From Paenibacillus sp. RUD330 (GTDB taxonomy: Bacteria > Bacillota > Bacilli > Paenibacillales > Paenibacillaceae), in the NCBI RefSeq assembly GCF_002243345.2, contig NZ_CP022655.2, positions 5,264,001 to 5,328,000 on the forward strand: a stretch of 64,000 nucleotides of DNA. The letters are read 5' to 3'. Below are positions 25,206 through 33,399 of the stretch, in pieces. Made by a program: the position numbers and the translations under genes. Within the stretch, counting starts at the first letter, position 1; each line of letters begins with the position of its first letter. The notes under the pieces were generated by a model. That model was not told the origin of the DNA, did not search any database, and saw only the letters and a list, made by a program, of their open reading frames with translations.

Positions 25206-25943
25206 ATGGAAAATCCGACGCTTCCAGCCGCCGATCTGCGGCAGATTACACGCCGTCTGGGCAAGCGTGAAGTGCTGAGAAATCTCAGCCTGCAGCTTCC
25301 TCGCGGCCGCCTGACAGGACTGCTCGGCCCGTCGGGCTCCGGGAAGACCACGCTCGTCAAGCTGCTTGCCGGCATCGATAGAGCGGATGAAGGCGAGGTG
25401 ACGGTTCTTGGCCGCAGCATGCCCGCCTTGCCCGTGCTCCAGCGCATCGGGTATATGGCGCAGTCGGACGCCCTCTATGCCGATCTGACCGCGAAGGACA
25501 ATCTGCTCTTCTTCGGGAAGCTCTACGGGCTCCGCGGAAGCCGATTGCAGGAAAGAATCGCCGCCGTGATGGCGCTCGTCGCTCTGGACGACCATCTCCA
25601 CAAGAGCGTCGCAGCCTACTCCGGAGGCATGAAGCGGCGCTTGTCGCTGGCCATCTCGCTGCTGCACGAGCCGGAGCTGCTGCTGCTCGACGAGCCGACG
25701 GTCGGCATCGATCCCGTGCTGCGCCAATCCATCTGGCGGGAGCTGCTGCAGCTGCGGGACGCCGGCACGACGATTCTGATGACGACCCACGTCATGGACG
25801 AAGCCGAAAAATGCGATTCCATCGCCTTCATCCGCAGCGGCGAGCTGACCGCCTCCGGATCTCCGCGCGAGCTGATGGAGCGCAGCGGCGCCTCCAGCAT
25901 CGAGCAGGCGTTCATCGCCATGGGAGAAGGTGCCACCGCATGA
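25206..25943 (+). CDS. ABC-2 type exporter, ATP-binding subunit
   Basis: 245 residues. Walker A GPSGSGKTT, Q-loop MAQSDALYADLT, signature YSGGMKRR, Walker B LLLLDEPTVGID and H-loop MTTHVMDE are all intact, as in the drug/lipid exporter (ABC-2) group. The ATG at 25206 has GAAGGAGATG upstream; an in-frame GTG at 25170 lies inside the operator and is not preferred. The stop overlaps the permease start as ATGA. Energises export by the next protein. Confidence 0.88.
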   Translation: MENPTLPAADLRQITRRLGKREVLRNLSLQLPRGRLTGLLGPSGSGKTTLVKLLAGIDRADEGEVTVLGRSMPALPVLQRIGYMAQSDALYADLTAKDNLLFFGKLYGLRGSRLQERIAAVMALVALDDHLHKSVAAYSGGMKRRLSLAISLLHEPELLLLDEPTVGIDPVLRQSIWRELLQLRDAGTTILMTTHVMDEAEKCDSIAFIRSGELTASGSPRELMERSGASSIEQAFIAMGEGATA

Positions 25944-26986
25944 GGACACGCGCCCTCGCCTACCGCATCATCCGCCAGTTCCTACGCGACAAGCGCACGC
26001 TCGCGCTGCTGTTCCTGGCGCCGCTGCTCGTGCTGACGCTCATGCATTTCGTCTTCGGCGGCTCGTCCCCGGCTCCTTCCATCGGTCTCGTCTCCGGCTC
26101 CGGAGCTTCCCAGGCGTCCGTGTCCGAAAGGCTTCAGCAAGCCGGAGCGACCATCCGCGGGTATGCGGATCCGGAGGAAGGAGAGACCGCTCTGGAGCAG
26201 GGGGATATCGACGCTCTGCTGGATCTGGGAGGCGCCGCGCCGCGCATCACGCTGGAGGGTACCGATCCTGCCGTATCGAAGGCGTCGCTCGGACTTCTCC
26301 AGCAAGCCCTTTCCCCTGACACGGCTGCATCCGGGGGCATGGACGGCAAGCTGCAGGTCGCCTACCTGCACGGCTCCGCCGCCCTCAGCTCCTTCGACTC
26401 CTTCGGCCCCGTGCTCGTCGGCCTGTTCGGGTTCTTCTTCGTCTTCCTGCTGGCGGGCGTTTCCTTCCTGCGCGAGCGGACGACCGGGACGCTGGAGCGG
26501 CTGCTGGCCACGCCGATCCGCAGATGGGAGGTCGTCGCCGGCTATCTGGGCGGATTCGGCTTGTTCACCCTGCTCCAAGCCGCCCTCATCGCCTGGTACT
26601 CCACGTCGGTGCTTGGCTTGTATATGGAGGGCTCCTTCTGGCTGCTCATGCTTGTGAACCTGCTGCTGGCGCTGACGGCGCTCACTCTCGGCACGCTCCT
26701 CTCCACCTATGCGGGCAACGAGTTCCAGATCATTCAATTCATTCCCCTCGTCATCGTGCCGCAAGTGTTCTTCTCCGGCCTGTTCAGCCTCGATGCCATG
26801 AATGAATGGCTGAGGCAGCTCAGCCTCGTCATGCCCCTCTATTACGGCGCCGACGCGCTGAAGGGCGTCATGCTGCGGGGAGAAGGGCTTGCCTCCATAT
26901 GGCTTGATCTCGCCGTGCTGTTCGGCTTCTCCCTGGTGTTCGCCCTGCTCAATGTGCTGGCGCTCAAGAAGCAGCGCTCCATTTAA
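25940..26986 (+). CDS. ABC-2 type exporter, permease subunit
   Basis: 348 residues. One N-terminal helix, an extracytoplasmic domain of about 150 residues, then five to six helices (from FGPVLVGLFGFFFVFLLAG). GVSFLRERTTGTLERLLATPIRRWE is the conserved coupling segment of ABC-2 permeases. Translationally coupled to the ATPase. Substrate unknown; the adjacent TetR suggests a drug or other toxic small molecule. Confidence 0.88.
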   Translation: MRTRALAYRIIRQFLRDKRTLALLFLAPLLVLTLMHFVFGGSSPAPSIGLVSGSGASQASVSERLQQAGATIRGYADPEEGETALEQGDIDALLDLGGAAPRITLEGTDPAVSKASLGLLQQALSPDTAASGGMDGKLQVAYLHGSAALSSFDSFGPVLVGLFGFFFVFLLAGVSFLRERTTGTLERLLATPIRRWEVVAGYLGGFGLFTLLQAALIAWYSTSVLGLYMEGSFWLLMLVNLLLALTALTLGTLLSTYAGNEFQIIQFIPLVIVPQVFFSGLFSLDAMNEWLRQLSLVMPLYYGADALKGVMLRGEGLASIWLDLAVLFGFSLVFALLNVLALKKQRSI

Positions 26987-27031
26987 ACGAGCCTGCCGGC
27001 TGTGTTACGATGGACGGCATAAGGAGTTGGC

Positions 27032-27691
27032 ATGATGAACGATGAGAGAGAACCATGGCTGGAGGAGCTGCTGCAGAGCGGCGGGGGCAAGATGACCGAC
27101 AAGCAGGCGCGCATCATCGCCGCCGCCGCGGATCTGTTCGCCGAGAAAGGGTATGCCTCCTCCTCCACGAGCGAGATCGCCTCCAGGGCGGGCGTTGCCG
27201 AAGGCACGATATTCCGCCACTACAAGACGAAGAAGGACCTGCTGCTGACGATCGTGAAGCCGGCGATCATCAAGCTGCTGGCGCCTTTCCTGCTGCGGGA
27301 ATTCAAGGACGTGCTCCACACCCGCTACGGCACCTACGAGGAGTTCCTCCGGGCCGTCGCTACGAACCGGCTGCAGTTTATTTCCCAGAACAAGCGGCTG
27401 TTCAAGGTGCTGCTCCAGGAGCTCCCCTTCCACCCCGAGCTTCAGCAGCAGGCCAAGGAAACGCTGATGCCGCTCGTCCTTCCCCAGCTGCTGTCGGTCA
27501 TCCGGAAGTTCCAGGACGAGGGCAGCCTCGCCCCGCTGCCGCCCTTGACCGTTCTCCGGCTCACCGCCTCCGGCATCATGGGCTACATCCTCGCCCATCT
27601 GGTCGCCGCCGAGCGGAATGCCCGCGGCTGGGACGAGCAGGCCGAGCTCGAAGCGACGATCGCGTTTCTGGCCAAGGGGCTCGCTCCCTGA
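27032..27691 (+). CDS. TetR-family repressor, probable regulator of the ABC exporter
   Basis: 219 residues. N-terminal helix-turn-helix: KQARIIAAAADLFAEKGYASSS, TSEIASRAGVAEGTIFRHYKTKKDLL. The C-terminal ligand domain is helical with no recognisable specificity. AAGGAG precedes the tandem ATGATG. It lies 45 bases after the permease gene without a terminator between, so it is probably in the same operon and binds the palindrome over its promoter. Confidence 0.85.
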   Translation: MMNDEREPWLEELLQSGGGKMTDKQARIIAAAADLFAEKGYASSSTSEIASRAGVAEGTIFRHYKTKKDLLLTIVKPAIIKLLAPFLLREFKDVLHTRYGTYEEFLRAVATNRLQFISQNKRLFKVLLQELPFHPELQQQAKETLMPLVLPQLLSVIRKFQDEGSLAPLPPLTVLRLTASGIMGYILAHLVAAERNARGWDEQAELEATIAFLAKGLAP

Positions 27692-27720
27692 CCAGCTCAT
27701 TCAGATTGAGTAAGGCATTG

Positions 27721-27747
27721 ATTAACCGGCCGCCTCCGAAGGTTAAT
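27721..27747 (+). promoter_or_regulatory. Inverted repeat before the amylase gene
   Basis: ATTAACC - 13 bases - GGTTAAT about 40 bases before the amylase ATG. Candidate operator or leader hairpin; no regulator can be assigned. Confidence 0.4.
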
Positions 27748-27785
27748 GATGCGGAAACGACAAGCAGAAGGGTGATTTCCGCACG

Positions 27786-29267
27786 ATGGAGCGCAACCAT
27801 ACGATGATGCAGTTTTTTGAATGGCATGTACCCGCCGACGGCCGCCATTGGCAGCGGCTCAAGGAACGGTCCGCCGAGCTGAAGGCGGCCGGCATTGATG
27901 CCGTCTGGATCCCTCCCGCCACCAAAGCCTCCTCTCCGGAGGACAACGGCTACAGCATCTACGACCTGTACGATCTGGGCGAATTCGACCAGAAGGGCGC
28001 TGTCCGTACGAAATACGGGACGAAGGCGGAGCTGCTCGAAGCCATTCAGGCCTGCAAGCAGGAAGGCATCGCCGTCTATGCGGATCTCGTCATGAACCAT
28101 AAGGCCGGCGCGGACGAGAAGGAGAAGTTCAAGGTGGTCGAAGTCGAAGGCGGCAACCGCCAGGAGGAGATTTCCGATGCCCACAACATCGAGGGATGGA
28201 CGAAATTCACGTTCCCCGGACGCGGCGGCAAATACTCGGATTTCACCTGGAACTTCAACCATTTCAACGGAACCGACTTCGACGCCAAGCGGGACGCAAC
28301 CGGCGTATACCGCATCCTCGGCGAGAACAAGGACTGGAACGAGAATGTCGACGACCAGTTCGGCAACTACGACTACCTGATGTTCGCCAACATCGACTAC
28401 AACAACCCTGAGGTCAGGGAAGAAATGATCAAGTGGGGCAAATGGCTGGTCAAGGAAACCGGCGTGGACGGCTTCCGGCTGGATGCGATCAAGCATATCG
28501 ACCATACGTTCATCCGTGATTTCGCCCGTGCCCTCCAGGAGGACCAGGACGGTCCGTTCTACATCGTCGGCGAGTTCTGGAACAGCATTCCGGAGGATTG
28601 CCTCGCTTATCTGGATGCGGTGGAGAGCAGCGTCGACCTGTTCGACGCCCCTCTTCATTACCGGTTCAAGGAAGCGGCCCAGGCCGGTCAAGGCTTCGAC
28701 CTCCGCACGATCTTCGACGGCTCGATCGTCAAGGAACGCCCACTGGAGGCGGTGACGATCGTCGACAACCATGACACCCAGCCGGGAGAAGCGCTGGAAT
28801 CGTGGGTGGACGACTGGTTCAAGCAGAGCGCGTATGCGCTTATCCTGCTCCGCAAGGACGGCTATCCGGTCGTTTTCTACGGAGATTATTACGGCATCGG
28901 CGGAGAGGCGCCGGTGGAAGGCAAGAAGATGGCCATCGATCCGCTGCTGTACGCCCGCTATCACCGCGCTTACGGCGATCAGGACGACTACTTCGACGAT
29001 CCGAACGTGATCGGATGGGTGCGCAGGGGCGTGCAAGAATTCGAACGCTCCGGCTGCGCGGTCGTGGTCTGCAACAAGGAGGAATGCTCCAAGCGGATGT
29101 TCGTCGGCGAGGAGCGCTCCGGCCAGGTGTGGGTCGATCTTACCAACACCCGCGCGGAGCGGATCGTCATCGGCGAGGACGGATTCGCCGATTTCCCCGT
29201 GAATGGCGGCAGCGTCTCGGTATGGGCGCTGCCCGAGTTCGACGTAGAGCCTGAGGGCGGCGAATAG
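27786..29267 (+). CDS. Alpha-amylase, GH13, cytoplasmic type
   Basis: 493 residues starting directly with NHTMMQFFEWHVPADG, the beginning of the mature B. licheniformis-type liquefying amylase, with no signal peptide. It should therefore act on internal or imported maltodextrins or glycogen. Catalytic residues are Asp233 (GFRLDAIKH), Glu263 (VGEFW) and Asp330 (VDNHD), two higher than the licheniformis numbers. The domain-C strand VWVDLTN and the final VSVWALPE are present. Upstream AGAAGGG is about 13 bases from the ATG. Confidence 0.9.
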   Translation: MERNHTMMQFFEWHVPADGRHWQRLKERSAELKAAGIDAVWIPPATKASSPEDNGYSIYDLYDLGEFDQKGAVRTKYGTKAELLEAIQACKQEGIAVYADLVMNHKAGADEKEKFKVVEVEGGNRQEEISDAHNIEGWTKFTFPGRGGKYSDFTWNFNHFNGTDFDAKRDATGVYRILGENKDWNENVDDQFGNYDYLMFANIDYNNPEVREEMIKWGKWLVKETGVDGFRLDAIKHIDHTFIRDFARALQEDQDGPFYIVGEFWNSIPEDCLAYLDAVESSVDLFDAPLHYRFKEAAQAGQGFDLRTIFDGSIVKERPLEAVTIVDNHDTQPGEALESWVDDWFKQSAYALILLRKDGYPVVFYGDYYGIGGEAPVEGKKMAIDPLLYARYHRAYGDQDDYFDDPNVIGWVRRGVQEFERSGCAVVVCNKEECSKRMFVGEERSGQVWVDLTNTRAERIVIGEDGFADFPVNGGSVSVWALPEFDVEPEGGE

Positions 29268-29375
29268 GACGCCCCTCCGATCATTTGCAGACCGGCATGC
29301 CGGTAAAAAAACACGGTGTTCAGGAGCAGCGTCTCAGAGCATGAGCCTGCGCCTGTCCCCCAAAAAAGGAGAGCT

Positions 29376-29888
29376 ATGACCATGAATGTAATCGACTCCC
29401 TGGAAATGACCCGCTCGGAGCTTGTGGAAGAGGTCCATGCCATTCCCGTTGAACGGCTGACGCAGAAGCCCGCAGGAGGCGGCTGGTCCGTCATGGAAAT
29501 CCTGGAGCATCTGTCGCTGCTGGAGGCCCGCATCGTCCAGGGCATCCAGGCCTCGCTGCTGGCCCCGGAACGCGGCGATCTCCGCCCTGCCCCGCTGGAG
29601 CTCGTCAAGGACCGCTCCCGCAAGCTTCAGGCTCCAAGCCAGGCCGAGCCTTCAGGGCGCTTCCATACGCTCGCGGACGCGCTTGAGGCTCTCAATGGCG
29701 TGCGGCAAAGCACGCTCGAAGCGCTGGCTTCGTCCATCGGCACCGACGCCATGGACAGCCACGGCTTCGACCACCCTGCGTTCGGGCCGATGAGCGCCAA
29801 GCAATGGGTGGAGCTGATTCCGCTCCATGAAGCGCGCCACCTGGATCAGATCCGGGAGGTTGCCGCGGGCCTGCAGAGCGGCAGCTGA
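29376..29888 (+). CDS. DinB-fold (DinB_2) protein
   Basis: 170 residues, four-helix-bundle DinB superfamily. Histidines in GGWSVMEILEHL and LHEARHLDQI are placed as the three-His metal site of this fold. Some members are thiol S-transferases, others are of unknown role. AAGGAG precedes the ATG at 29376. Single gene with a perfect terminator. Confidence 0.82.
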   Translation: MTMNVIDSLEMTRSELVEEVHAIPVERLTQKPAGGGWSVMEILEHLSLLEARIVQGIQASLLAPERGDLRPAPLELVKDRSRKLQAPSQAEPSGRFHTLADALEALNGVRQSTLEALASSIGTDAMDSHGFDHPAFGPMSAKQWVELIPLHEARHLDQIREVAAGLQSGS

Positions 29889-29920
29889 CGGAGCCCCCTT
29901 GCCGGAGCTTGCTGGAATCA

Positions 29921-29954
29921 GACCGTATCCGCCTAAGGCGGATACGGTCTTTTT
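29921..29954 (+). terminator. Terminator after the DinB-fold gene
   Basis: GACCGTATCCGCC TAA GGCGGATACGGTC followed by TTTTT. Confidence 0.9.
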
Positions 29955-30246
29955 GCGCATGCGCTCCTTCGGCATCCGCCGAAGCACAATTCCGCCTCCC
30001 GCCGGGAAGAGCCGCAAAGGCGGAATTGCCTGCGCTTCGTTTGGATAAAGCATTATTTACCCCCTGCTATGAATATTTTTCCCCCTATTGCTTTCACGTT
30101 AAATGCCTTATTGTGGTAGCAAGAGACCTTCCCATGTCTCCCACTTTATCGCAAAGGAGGCCTGTCGCCGACCCGGAGGAACCCCGTTCCCGCCACGGAT
30201 CAGACAGAAGGAACTTCATTTATCCATCTTACAGGAGGCATGATTA
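29955..30246 (+). promoter_or_regulatory. Long leader region of the AA10 oxygenase gene
   Basis: About 290 bases without a gene. From about 30040 to 30120 it is AT-rich and likely holds the promoter. Hairpin AGAGAC-(8)-GTCTC lies at about 30122-30141, followed by further GC-rich structure and a Shine-Dalgarno-like AAAGGAGG at 30153 that is not used by the main gene. The true site CAGGAGG lies just before the ATG. It could be a structured 5' leader; I could not match it to a known riboswitch. Confidence 0.4.
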
Positions 30247-31611
30247 ATGAGTGTACGAATGAATGACAGCCGCATGTTCATCTGGAAGCTGGCAGCCGCT
30301 TTCGCGTTGATGCTGCTGGCCCTCGCCTGCGCGAAGGCTTTTGCTGGAAGCGCTTCCGCACATGGCTATATCGATTCCCCGTCCAGCCGCTCCAAGCTGT
30401 GCAGCACCGGCGTCAACACCGGCTGCGGCGCAATCCAGTACGAGCCCCAGAGCCTTGAGGCCAAAGGCAACTTCCCGACAGGCGGCCCGGCAGACGGCCA
30501 AATTACGGGCGCAGGCGCCTTCCCCGAGATGAACGCGCAATCCGCGACGCGCTGGAGCAAAGTCAACCTGAGCGGCGGCACGAACACGTTCACCTGGAAG
30601 CTGACGGCGCGCCATGCCACGACGGAATGGAAATACTACATCACCAAAAAAGGCTGGGATCCGAACAAGGCGATCGCCCGCGCGGATCTCGAGCAGTTCT
30701 GCTACATCAAGGATACAGGCAAGCAGCCTGAAGCCACCGTCACGCATACTTGCAGCGTTCCGACCGACCGCAGCGGCTACTACGTGATCCTCGGCGTCTG
30801 GGAAATCGCGGACACCGGCAACGCCTTCTACCAAGCCATCGACGTCAACCTGACGAACGGCGGCGGCACGCCGGTCGACACGACAGCTCCATCCGTCCCG
30901 GGCAACCTTCGCTCCACGACGGTATCTTCCACGAGCGTAGGCCTCGCCTGGAATTCCTCCTCCGACAATGTCGGCGTTACCGGCTACAAAGTCTATCGCG
31001 GCACGACGCTGCTGGCCACCGTGTCCGGCTCCACGACGACCTACACGGCAACCGGCCTGACGGCCGGCACCGCCTACAGCTTCACGGTCCAGGCCGTCGA
31101 CGCCGCAGGCAACACCAGCGCTTCCAGCGCCGCCCTGAACGTCACGACGCCGACGGGCTCCACGCCGGATACGACGGCTCCGACCGTGCCCGGCGGCCTT
31201 CATATCCATACCTTCGACGCCTCCAGCATCTCGCTCATGTGGAGCGCTTCGACGGATAACGTAGGCGTCACCGGCTACCGCATCTACAACGGCTCCACCC
31301 TTGTCGCCACCGTCTCCGGAACGACGCTCGAGTACAAGGTGAGCGGCCTCAGCGCCGGCACCTCTTACACTCTGAGCGTGCAGGCCGTCGATGCGGCAGG
31401 CAACGTCAGCCCGTCGGCGACGGTTGCCGGCAAGACTGCCGACTCCAGCACGCCGCCTGCCGGCCCTCAAGCCTGGGCCGCGGGCGTCGCCTATAAAATA
31501 GGCGATCTGGTCACGTACGGCGGCAAGACGTATTCCTGCCGCCAGAACCACACCTCCCTGACAGGCTGGGAGCCGGCAACGACGCCGGCCCTGTGGCTGC
31601 TGCAGACCTGA
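30247..31611 (+). CDS. AA10 lytic polysaccharide monooxygenase with two FN3 domains and a CBM5/12
   Basis: 454 residues. Signal peptide ends SASA|HGYIDSP, so mature His1 is residue 39; the second copper-brace His is His123 in TARHATTEW. The AA10 domain (39 to about 205) has the expected Cys pairs and the VWEIADTGNAFYQ strand. Two fibronectin-III repeats follow, each starting DTTAPxVPGxL, then a CBM5/12 module (AWAAGVAYKIGDLVTYGGKT). The secreted enzyme would oxidatively cut chitin or cellulose; AA10 with CBM5/12 favours chitin. CAGGAGG precedes the ATG. Confidence 0.93.
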   Translation: MSVRMNDSRMFIWKLAAAFALMLLALACAKAFAGSASAHGYIDSPSSRSKLCSTGVNTGCGAIQYEPQSLEAKGNFPTGGPADGQITGAGAFPEMNAQSATRWSKVNLSGGTNTFTWKLTARHATTEWKYYITKKGWDPNKAIARADLEQFCYIKDTGKQPEATVTHTCSVPTDRSGYYVILGVWEIADTGNAFYQAIDVNLTNGGGTPVDTTAPSVPGNLRSTTVSSTSVGLAWNSSSDNVGVTGYKVYRGTTLLATVSGSTTTYTATGLTAGTAYSFTVQAVDAAGNTSASSAALNVTTPTGSTPDTTAPTVPGGLHIHTFDASSISLMWSASTDNVGVTGYRIYNGSTLVATVSGTTLEYKVSGLSAGTSYTLSVQAVDAAGNVSPSATVAGKTADSSTPPAGPQAWAAGVAYKIGDLVTYGGKTYSCRQNHTSLTGWEPATTPALWLLQT

Positions 31612-31640
31612 CAGGCTTCCGATCCAAAAGGAGAATAGCG

Positions 31641-31668
31641 AAAGCCCCTGCCTCCGGCAGGGGCTTTT
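31641..31668 (+). terminator. Terminator after the AA10 gene
   Basis: AAAGCCCCTGCC TCC GGCAGGGGCTTTT. Confidence 0.9.
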
Positions 31669-31767
31669 CAGCTTATAACCAGCTATTCGGAAAAGGAATA
31701 TCAAGACAGGTATTCGAAGTGCTAAACTAGGTGAAAGACTAGCAAGCGCGGCACAAGGAGGCCCTTC

Positions 31768-32700
31768 ATGAGTACCCCCACCCTTAAGGACAAGCTGCTG
31801 AGCCGGCAGAGCGGCATCATCACCTACGGCATGACCCCGCCCAAAAATACGCATCCGGCGGAGAAGGTGAGGGAAATCGCCGACAAGCAGATCGAGCGCC
31901 TGCAGGGCATCGGCATCGACGGCCTCGTGCTGTACGACGTCCAGGACGAAGCCCAGCGCACCGACAAGGACCGGCCCTTCCCCTATCTGGCCTCGCTTGA
32001 TCCGACCGCCTATTATCGGGACTATCTCCAGCAGGAGCTCGGCCTTCCGGCTGTCATCTACCGCTGCGTCGCCGGCGGGAGCCGGAGCGAGCTGGAGGAA
32101 TGGATTCATCAGAACCGCGACGAGCAGCGCTATTCGGTGTTCGTCGGCGCCTCTTCGAGCAGGCAGCAGGTGCAGGTCAAGCTGCCCGAAGCCTATCGTC
32201 TGGGCACCAGCTTGAACGAGAAGCTGATGCTCGGCGGCGTCGTCATCCCGGAGCGGCACCGGGGCAAGGGAGACGAGCATCTGCGCGCGCTCCACAAGCA
32301 GGAGTCCGGCTGCGCCTTCTTCATCTCCCAGGCGACCTACGACGTAGAGGCATCCAAAAGCTTCCTGTCCGACTATTATTACCATTGCCGCGACAACGGC
32401 ATCGGCATGGCGCCGATTCTGTTCAACCTCGCGCCCTGCGGCTCCGCCAAAACGCTGGAATTCATGAAGTGGCTCGGCATCAGCATCCCCAAATGGCTCG
32501 AGAACGAGCTGGTCCATTCCCACGATATTCTGGACAAATCCGTCCAGCTCTCGCGGGAAACCTTCCGGGAGCTGTACCAGTTCGGCCTGGAGAAGGGCAT
32601 GCCGATCGGCTGCAGCATCGAGAGCGTATCGACCCGCAAGGTCGAGATCGAAGCTTCCATCCAGCTGGTGAAGGACATCAAATCCGATATGAGCCGCTGA
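31768..32700 (+). CDS. Methylenetetrahydrofolate-reductase-like protein
   Basis: 310 residues, TIM-barrel type: ITYGMTPPKNTHPAEKVREIADKQ, GIDGLVLYDVQDEAQR, FFISQATYDVEA and GMAPILFNLAPCGSAKTLEF correspond to strand ends that bind flavin and folate in the MTHFR superfamily. It is shorter and more divergent than MetF and has no methionine-synthesis genes beside it. Function could be an atypical MTHFR or another flavin/folate enzyme. AAGGAGG precedes the ATG. Single gene. Confidence 0.7.
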   Translation: MSTPTLKDKLLSRQSGIITYGMTPPKNTHPAEKVREIADKQIERLQGIGIDGLVLYDVQDEAQRTDKDRPFPYLASLDPTAYYRDYLQQELGLPAVIYRCVAGGSRSELEEWIHQNRDEQRYSVFVGASSSRQQVQVKLPEAYRLGTSLNEKLMLGGVVIPERHRGKGDEHLRALHKQESGCAFFISQATYDVEASKSFLSDYYYHCRDNGIGMAPILFNLAPCGSAKTLEFMKWLGISIPKWLENELVHSHDILDKSVQLSRETFRELYQFGLEKGMPIGCSIESVSTRKVEIEASIQLVKDIKSDMSR

Positions 32701-32789
32701 AGCCCGGCCTCAGCCGGAAGGCAGCAGGCGGGTTTGCAGGATGATGAGCGCCCTCGGCGCTCTTTTTTCATTTTGCCCGTCCATGCCCA

Positions 32790-32832
32790 TTGACAGCTGC
32801 ATCCTTCCCCATTATATTCGTTGTACATACAA
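32790..32832 (+). promoter_or_regulatory. Promoter and operator of the marR gene
   Basis: TTGACA (32790-32795), 17-base spacer, TATATT (32813-32818), directly followed by TTGTACATACAA (32821-32832) over the expected start of transcription. The same site in opposite orientation precedes the MFS gene. Confidence 0.75.
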
Positions 32833-32855
32833 AATTGAAAGGCGATGGTTGATCC

Positions 32856-33305
32856 ATGGATACCCACCCTTCAGCTGGACAGGGACCCGATGACGGCTTC
32901 CTGGACACATGCCTGTTCTTCACCGCCAACCGTCTCGGCCGCGCCATCACCCGCATGGCGGAGGAGGAGTTCGCTCCGACCGGGCTCACGCCCATGTACG
33001 GCTATGTCATCCGCCTCGTCAACGGAACGCCGGGCATCTCGCAGAAGGAGCTGGCCTCCAAGCTCTCCATCGCGCCCTCCACTCTGACCCGCTTCATCGA
33101 CAAGCTGGAGATTCGACGGCTAGCCGAGCGCCGCGTCGACGGCAAGACCGTCCGCGTCTATCCGACGCCCAAAGGGCTGGAGCTGGGCGATACGATTCGC
33201 GAGGCGTCCCGCAGCCTTCGCATCCGCTACGAGGAGCTGCTCGGACCCGAGACGGCCCGCAGGCTGTCGGGAGATTTGAAGACCGCCAGCGGAACGCTGG
33301 AATAA
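32856..33305 (+). CDS. MarR-family regulator
   Basis: 149 residues. Winged helix-turn-helix with ISQKELASKLSIAPSTLTRFIDKLEIRRLAERR and the wing DGKTVRVYPTPKG. Likely represses itself and the MFS gene 95 bases downstream through the shared 12-base site. GAAAGG lies upstream of the ATG at a rather long distance. The ligand is unknown, but a small aromatic or drug-like effector is usual for the family. Confidence 0.88.
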   Translation: MDTHPSAGQGPDDGFLDTCLFFTANRLGRAITRMAEEEFAPTGLTPMYGYVIRLVNGTPGISQKELASKLSIAPSTLTRFIDKLEIRRLAERRVDGKTVRVYPTPKGLELGDTIREASRSLRIRYEELLGPETARRLSGDLKTASGTLE

Positions 33306-33363
33306 CCGCCCCATATCCGGACTTCGCCAAGCTGCAAGGCTCGCGGAGATTCGTTTTTATATA

Positions 33364-33375
33364 TTGTATGTACAA
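33364..33375 (+). promoter_or_regulatory. Second MarR operator, before the MFS gene
   Basis: TTGTATGTACAA, the exact reverse complement of the site before marR, overlapping a TATATT-like -10 at 33360-33365. No good -35 is seen, so this promoter may need help or be weak. Confidence 0.65.
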
Positions 33376-33399
33376 CTAAAATTAAAGGCGGTCCGATTC

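Noticed and set aside
30100-30246. Cyclic-di-GMP riboswitch before the AA10 gene
   Set aside because: The conserved GGGCAAACC and GCAAAGCCUCCGG core is not present; only a loose CGCAAAGG resemblance.
30244-32523. Long minus-strand open frame across the AA10 and MTHFR-like genes
   Set aside because: It spans two real genes and their terminator and contains no recognisable domain.
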